Below, one piece after another: positions 57,968 through 64,000 of a DNA stretch of 64,000 bases (the first letter of the stretch is position 1; each line of letters starts with the position of its first letter). This DNA is from Nematostella vectensis. Lineage: Eukaryota; Cnidaria; Anthozoa; Actiniaria; Edwardsiidae. Both the position numbers and the translations under genes were made by a program. Location: NCBI RefSeq assembly GCF_932526225.1, contig NC_064034.1:4760001-4824000 (forward strand), given 5' to 3'. The notes below the pieces were generated by a model. That model was given only the letters and a program-made list of their open reading frames with translations. It was not told where the DNA came from and did not search any database.

Positions 57968-58601
57968 GTCGGAATAGTGAGTGTTCTGAAGACCCTTCAA
58001 AGAATGGGTGTAGATGGCTGTTTTGATGGGAAATCGGTTGAAATGCTTCCCATTTCAGCCGTAAAGGTGATCTTCGGACAACTACATATCCCAGAGGCCT
58101 TTGCAATCAAGGCTTGCTAGAGCCTGGGGCCCAGTGGAATATGTTAACCCAATTGGTTAACCACTAGAGAACCCGCATATAAAAGTGTCTATGTCCTTTT
58201 CGAATCACATATGACCTTTTGTTGGCCCTAGCACTAAAATTCACATATGATGCTTTCAATCATCTTATTAATTAATATCAGGAATTTGGATTACAATATC
58301 ATATTTTGATTTTTTTATGATCGGATGATTTCCTTCTTAGGGCTGCCTGTGTTACACAGAGCGACTTTGAAGACTGGTGTCTAACTATTGCACATGGTGA
58401 CAACAACCGTCTCAACAAAAGAAACATCTAAAGAAAAAACCCTTTCAAAGGTAGAGATTTTCATGCTTTAGTGAATTTTCATGGCTATTTGTCTGTCTTA
58501 AGAATCAGTTATTTCCTGTTGTGTTTATGTTATTTGTCTGGTTTTTAACACGAGGCAAAGATCGGTGGTAACGAGGAACTTATGCAATTACAACTTTACC
58601 C
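57968..58601. promoter_or_regulatory. LMBRD2 upstream region of the divergent LMBRD2/HCCS spacer
   Basis: LMBRD2 reads left from 57967 and HCCS reads right from 59210, so the 1.24-kb interval should contain both promoters. No clear TATA box. Bases to about 58110 are probably 5' untranslated sequence of LMBRD2. The rest of the spacer is occupied by the foldback. Confidence 0.4.
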
Positions 58602-59056
58602 ACAGGCTTACCATCCGGGGGTTGTGTGAAATTGTGTGTGTAATGGCATCACATATGATCGCCGATCGGCTCACAGAAACATCTAGTAGTTTGCTCTTGC
58701 AACGCAAATGCCCTAAAATAAAGTCAGAGTAAATGAGAAATGTCTTGTGTTATATCTTTTATCAAAAAACAAGACAAGTGTGAAGGTTTGGGGGTTGTTT
58801 GAGAGAGAATCTCTCTCTCTTCCCCTCCGTCCACTCACCCCCTAAAACTCCTCTCAAACAACCCCCAAACCTTCACACTTGTCCTGTTTTTTGATAAAAG
58901 ATATAACACAAGACATTTCTCATTTACTCTGACTTTATTTTAGGGCATTTGCGTTTCAAGAGCAAACTACTAGATGTTTCTGTGAGCCGATCGACGATCA
59001 TATATGATGCCATTACACACACGATTTCACACAGCTTCAAAATGGTAAGCCTGTGC
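58602..59056. repeat. Long inverted repeat (foldback) with about 205-bp arms
   Basis: The left arm is 58602-58806 and the right arm 58851-59056, with a spacer of about 45 bp rich in CT. Inner ends are GTGTGAAGGTTTGGGGGTTG and its inverse; outer ends are CAGGCTTACC and GGTAAGCCTG. The arms differ at only a few positions (for example GATCGCCGATCG versus GATCGTCGATCG). The interval could extrude as a cruciform or hairpin RNA. Confidence 0.85.
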
Positions 59057-59209
59057 TTTACCACGATTTTCATTCACGCAATTTTGGTAAAGCTAGGCAA
59101 ATTTGAAAACTTGTTGGGTGGCAGTTTGGTTGGGTTGATGTATGTGTAAGTAACACGATAAAAAGACTTGAGAATGTTATGAAATGTCTGAATTATCTTA
59201 TTGCTAGTT

Positions 59210-60613
59210 ATGGGTTCTGGCTCATCAACACCCGAGATAACAGGAAATCCCCCTACCCTACCTCCCTCAGTAGCTGCTCCGGCAAGTAAAGTCCAGGCAG
59301 GACCTCCCAGTGGATGTCCTATGCACCAGTCCAATCAGACATCAGGAGAATGGAAGAGCGAGTGCCCTGCAAGTGGGGCAATGTCTGCTGGCGGATGTCC
59401 CATGAGAGAAGATGGTTTAGATCCAACCAATATGGTAAGAAATAGGATATAAAACACTATTTTCTCAGCTATTTTCTTGCTATTTTTTTTCATTGAATAA
59501 TGCTGTGAAAAACTGCTTCTTTCTATACTAAATGATGAACAGCCTTTAGTTTTAGGCCAAATAAAGTCTTATGTTTTGTGTGTTCTTTGCCATTCCCCCT
59601 TTCGAGTCTGCTATGGGCCAGAACATGACATCTCTTACCATAAAAATGATCAATGTCATATGACAAATTAACGAACACTATCAGGACATTATTAATGCTT
59701 TTTGTTTACATTGTACACACAGATGCCCCCAGCCAATCAGCAGCCTTCTCCAGGGCAGCCATTTCCATTATCCACTGACAGAGTGGTCTCAAGTATCCCA
59801 AAGGGTGGCTCAAATGATAAATGGGTCTACCCCTCTCCTCAAATGTTTTGGAATGCCATGGTGCGCAAAGGATGGAAATGGGAAAAAGATGACTTGAATC
59901 CCAATGACATGGGTCATATTATCAAGATCCACAATGCTAACAATGAGAGGGCGTGGCAGGAAATCTTAAAATGGGAGGCTCTCCATGCAAAGTGAGTACT
60001 GATTTATGTGATGTCTTTAATTGGAGTTTGTGAATTTTGTTTCTGATGGGCTATTTCTTTTCAGGGAATGTCGTAACCCAAAGCTAATCAGTTTCAAGGG
60101 CAGAGCCCAGGATTTCACAATCAGAGCACGGATTAGAAGTCTGTTAGGGTAAGAGACTTCAATAGCTAGAATTTCCAATTTCTTCTTTTCTCTTCTCTAA
60201 ACTCAGCTTTGGTATGATTGGATGCATTATATGATAAAGTTTTCTGTCATTGTTATAAGAACAATTCCTAGTTATACACATAATCCCTAGACCTTTTTTG
60301 TAACCTTTAACAATTATGAAACATAATATCAGACAAAATGTATGTTTTTTTAAGGTATGAGCTACCATTTGACAGACATGACTGGATTGTCGACCGTTGT
60401 GGCAGGCATGTTCGGTACATCATTGATTATTATGATGTTGGTGATGAGGATGCATACAAGACTGGCGAGTTTGTGGAATTAGATGTCCGGCCTGCCCCAT
60501 TTGACTCATTTGGCTCTGCCCTGGATAGAATGAGAGTTGCCATGCTTAGGTGGTCATTATATTTCAGCAGTGGAAATGAAACCTCTGATGCCCAGCCTTC
60601 AAAATCTGACTAG
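59210..60613 (+). CDS. HCCS: Holocytochrome c synthase (cytochrome c heme lyase)
   Basis: Coding exons: 59210-59434, 59723-59991, 60065-60148 and 60355-60613, all GT-AG and in phase, giving 278 residues (human 268). HCCS covalently attaches heme to apocytochrome c at the mitochondrial inner membrane, facing the intermembrane space. Marks: CP heme-regulatory motifs at C36, C52 and C63; MPPANQQ and [13 protein letters not shown]; the heme-ligand histidine region [11 protein letters not shown] (H145 by family comparison); [38 protein letters not shown]. An AG at 59206-59207 just before ATG suggests a 5' untranslated exon further upstream. The C-terminus ends in a short Ser-rich tail absent from the human protein. 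Confidence 0.96.
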
Positions 60614-61714
60614 GTGTCCTTATTTAGCTTTCCATTAAGTTTATGGAGCTTTCCTGTATTTGAACTAATGTCCTCTTATCAAGGAGGTGCTTTACAGTAG
60701 AGCAGGGTTCTACTGTATTTTATGATCCCTGAAGATGCAATAATTATGAAATAATGTTTATTCTGTTTTGTGTTACCGCTCAGGAAACTTGGGCCTGACA
60801 ACCCATGCTTTATTCACATTCAATGAATAGGTGTAATCAATCTGGCCTAGTGCAAGTACATTAGAACCTTGATGTAACATTATGGGATGGGACTGAAAAG
60901 TCTTTTTAGGTATGTCAAAACAAGGTCATTTCCCGTTATTTTATAGTTGGCGGGGTCAGAAATTACAGGGCCGTAGCAGGGGCTGGGCTACTGGGAACAT
61001 GTCCCCCCCCCCCAATTAAAAAAAATTGTAAGAAAATTACCATTAGGACGTGGCTGTGCCCCCAATCTTACATGGTCTGCTATGGCTATGACTTAAGTTG
61101 TTTGTAGATATTGTTATATCTAGTATTTTGTATATGGTTCCCACTGTATACAACCCTGGTTCTAAAGCCTGTAACGTCCCTCTATTTAGTGGCCAGCGAG
61201 CTTGCGACTCTACATTGTCTCAAGTTTGCTGGCCACTAAATAGAGAGACATTCGAGGCTCTAGAACCAGGGTAACTGTAAACAAGCACATTCAAACTACT
61301 TGCACTAAACCTTTTCTCTTTTGTAACAAAATTTGGATTGGCCTTATTAATAACATTAGTTATCCAAAATGACAGAAAACGTTTTGATGGGTTAACAAGT
61401 TTGTAAAGAATAATTTATTGCAATAAGGTAAAAAATATATAAATGGTACACAAGTGACCTATTAGAAGATTTCAAAGTGTAAATAAACTTTTTGTTTTCA
61501 AATATGATTTATATTATTATCAAAATTACCGGCGGTAGCTTAAATTATTGATCATTTGCATTTTTCTGCAACTCCTTTTTTTATTATACTGTTTTAAAAA
61601 TCAAAGTTATAAACATGACGTGATTGTGGATATACTGTATGTTCCAGGGTAATGTCCTATAGAGTATATAATTTCTAGAAAACGTCTTCACAAATTTGCC
61701 TGGGCTAGTTAACA
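60614..61714. other. Convergent intergenic region right of HCCS
   Basis: It separates HCCS (+) from the KDEL protein gene (-). It holds a C-run-containing repeat near 60990-61020 and the foldback element at 61153-61272. No exon recognised. Confidence 0.5.
61153..61272. mobile_element. 120-bp foldback MITE
   Basis: The left arm ACCCTGGTTCTAAAGCCTGT, through CTCTATTTAGTGGCCAGCGA, is inverted in the right arm (TTGCTGGCCACTAAATAGAG ... CTAGAACCAGGGT). The loop is about 20 bp. Non-coding. Confidence 0.75.
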
Positions 61715-63803
61715 TCATAGTTCATCTTTGACGTTATTCTTCACCACCTCCCTGGAACGCAAGAAAATATTGTCAACCTGAGTTAGAAGGATGGGCTGTA
61801 AGGATGGAGCAATTCCTTACAATACAAAACAATGAACTAAGTTAGACATCTTTACCCAAGTTTTCTAACTTATTGCATATGATCAATGATATGTAGTTTT
61901 TTGTCTGATTCTTTTGTAACATAGAATGATGCTGTAGGTAGTGTCATGGTTGTTTTCATTAACCTGTTCACCAATTGTGTCCTAAGTATTTATATATAAG
62001 GGAAAACAAAAGAGAACAAATAATGATAAGCTTGATAAACTGTTTTACTGCGCTTTATTTTTCAATAAGCATGATAACTTCAATACTGTATATCAGAATC
62101 TTGGTATACTCACTTAAAAATCTCGTTTCCATCGGCAGTGTAAACTTCCTTTAGGTTGATCTCCCCCCTGTACTTTTCCATCATAGGTAAATCCTTCCAG
62201 TGCTTCTCGTGAACAGAGTACAAAAACTTGGCGATGGTCATGTAGCTAACAGGCCCGTACGAGTATTCGTAAGGAATAGCGCTAAAAGTAAGCTGCTTGT
62301 TTGAGGTTAAAGTCGACAAGAGTACCATGCACTTTGGCAGAGAAGTGACGCCAAATTTCTGCATGAGATCCTTTGAGGGCTTGCGTGCTACGCCGAAGTG
62401 GAAGTAAGTGGAGTATTTTAGCGCTAAGGCTTTGTACACGACGGGGGTTTCCCTTTTGTCTGCAAAGAGAATGGAAATATTTATCGTTATGATTCTATTA
62501 TTTCTCTGACATTCTTGAACCAGGCCTGTAGCTGAGGATGGGCGTATATCCACCCTCCTTTCCACCCTCCACCTCCAAATTATATTCCATTACCTATAAA
62601 GAGAAGGACAGGAAATCTAGGTGGTGATGTCTGAAGTGACGTGTGGACGAATCCTTCAAGATCTTTCATATCGGACACCTTCTGAGTCCTGTCCGGGACA
62701 TTTTCGATGGCAACCATGCGGGCAGCTGCGAAGGAATTGACATCCATATGACCTGCTGTCTTAATTTTCCATCCACCGTAGGGGTAAACTCGACAAGTCA
62801 GCCACTCACTCGACTTGTCCAAGAAGCCCTGTGGAGATATCATACGCGAAAATGCTCCTTTCATGACTTAGGGAGTGCCCATTAAATGCCCCGCCGGGGG
62901 ATGGGAGGTAGAGGTATATATTTTGACTCAGGACACCTTAGAATTTCAGAGCCACCACTGTAAAGATTTCCACGCCTGCAATAAATGTATATAAAAAAGC
63001 GAGGGCAGGGTAATCTTTCTGGGGCCCGTTGCACAAAGCCTGGATAAGTTATCCGCGGTCTCGAGAGGGGCTACCTGGGTTTGACATAGATGAGCACCGC
63101 TTAATATGAATGTGAAAATATTGTTTTGTCGATTTATATGTGACCCTTGATACATATTTAGGTACACTTGAAAAATCCACATCCACCCAGAAAAGTAAGG
63201 GGGATGAACCAGCGCCCCTCTGCCCTCGTTGTCCGCCGCCCCTCAAATGGCAATCCAAGAGGGTGCTCATAAAAAAATGTATTATTTTGCTGAAGCACAG
63301 CCCATGGAATTCTCGCATCAAAATAAAGGAACTACGAAGCAGACGCGTACCCAGGATTGGCCGAGGGGGTTGCGCAGTCATAAGCATAGTATTTGAAGAT
63401 TTCTTTTAAGAAATGGGCCACATTTGGCCGCGAAGGGGGGTGCGCGCGCACCCTGCGCACCCCCTCCTGTGTACGTGTCTGGGAAGCGTCATGGTGCAAG
63501 AGATTATCAAATTAGTGTCTTGACCTGTGAGGCGCTTACCTGTTTTTTCAAAAGATCGTTATCCTTCTTAGGGTCAATCAGCCCGACTCTTATGAGAAGA
63601 CCTCTCAACTCGAACTCGGATCTATGCACCTCTTTTTCTACGCTGATATCCGTATTGACGCAGACTATCCAAACCTCGGGGGTAGGGCTGTCTATCACTA
63701 GAGACCTAAAGTTCTTTGAGGTTATGGTATGTACGCCATACAGGTCTTCGCCACAAGCAGCTTTGGGTAGCAACAGCGCACAGAGGATTAAGTTCCATTC
63801 CAT
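61715..63803 (-). CDS. ER-lumen thioredoxin-like protein ending in KDEL
   Basis: Four exons on the - strand: 63803-63540, 62828-62594, 62459-62114 and 61751-61715, GT-AG with matching phases, giving 293 residues. The start MEWNLILCALLLPKAACG is a signal peptide; a longer frame from 63854 lacks one at its start, so I prefer 63803. The first domain (HTITSKNFRSLVIDSPTPEV, then WIVCVNTD) has the thioredoxin-fold pattern of PDI relatives. A second thioredoxin-like segment is DKRETPVVYKALALKYSTYF followed by FGVTSLPKCMVL. Neither has a CxxC active site, so it is probably not an oxidoreductase. The last exon gives KEVVKNNVKDEL, a classic ER retrieval signal. Likely a chaperone-like or substrate-binding ER protein; the exact family is not recognised. 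Confidence 0.82.
63021..63056 (+). repeat. Fragment of the GGGGCC MITE family
   Basis: GGGGCCCGTTGCACAAAGCC, then TGGATAAGTTATC, matches the left end of the element at 52068-52181. No right end is found nearby. It lies in intron 1 of the KDEL protein gene. Confidence 0.5.
63344..63477 (+). mobile_element. MITE-like element, GCGTAC family, copy 3
   Basis: It begins CGCGTACCCAGGATTGGCCG, continues with GTTGCGCAGTCATAAGCATA and TTTGAAGATTTCTTTTAAG, and ends CTGTGTACGTG. It shares order and motifs with the copies at 4151 and 39331. It lies in intron 1 of the KDEL protein gene. Confidence 0.65.
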
Positions 63804-64000
63804 AAGGAATAGAGGAAATTTATCCCTGAAGGACACTTTATCGAGACCTAACATGATTCTAAACAGAGAGCTAGAGCTAGCGCGCTCGAATAAAATGGCT
63901 AAAAAACGAAAGGCAATGCAGGAAAATTAGCCTTCTGATTCTGACGAATAAAACGTGTTGCTTTCTTTAGAGCAGTATAATAGAACTAGAAGTGAATAGA

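Noticed and set aside
63424..63930. 168-codon + strand ORF
   Set aside because: Antisense to exon 1 of the KDEL protein, which has a signal peptide, splice sites and family features.

Overview
The window is animal nuclear DNA, most likely from an anthozoan cnidarian (a sea anemone or close relative). It holds intron-rich genes with GT-AG and a few GC-AG introns, compact intergenic spaces, many short inverted-repeat elements, and conserved metazoan proteins (a Shaw-like Kv channel, a Cys-loop receptor, SKP2, LMBRD2, HCCS). I cannot prove the species. Exon structures were built by hand from splice signals, matching phase and family knowledge. No alignment was run.

Layout: (1) 1-3242 holds a tail-to-tail pair. 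On the + strand is a 5'-truncated, intronless DDE transposase-like gene whose metal and zinc residues have the spacing of RAG1. On the - strand is a three-exon chromodomain gene. (2) 3811-5956 is a small secreted cysteine-containing protein with a GC-AG intron. (3) 7746-14859 (-) is a spermidine/spermine N1-acetyltransferase-like (SAT/GNAT) gene, split by a 5.75-kb array of a 74-bp repeat that carries the end of its fourth exon. (4) 16939-17250 (-) is a two-helix membrane protein. (5) 20790-35277 (+) is a nicotinic-receptor-like Cys-loop subunit in six exons. It holds a 41-bp minisatellite (23.3-25.7 kb) in intron 1 and a 5.8-kb pure-pyrimidine 34-bp array (28.0-33.75 kb) in intron 4, plus a decayed duplicate of exon 2. 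(6) 36691-44294 (-) is a Shaw/Kv3-like voltage-gated K+ channel in two coding exons. (7) 47348-50497 (+) is SKP2 in twelve exons. (8) 52837-57967 (-) is LMBRD2 in thirteen exons, with a 20-bp array in intron 7. (9) 59210-60613 (+) is holocytochrome c synthase, divergent from LMBRD2 across a spacer holding a 0.45-kb foldback. (10) 61715-63803 (-) is a thioredoxin-fold ER protein ending in KDEL and lacking CxxC.

The genes do not form a pathway. They are an ordinary animal gene neighbourhood. The accessory signals are the transposase/chromodomain pair at the left edge, five different tandem arrays that all lie inside introns, and at least six families of non-autonomous inverted-repeat elements. 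The most promising candidate for something undescribed is the RAG1-like transposase next to a convergent chromatin-reader gene. Next is the SAT gene whose own exon end and splice donor appear to have been amplified about 77 times.
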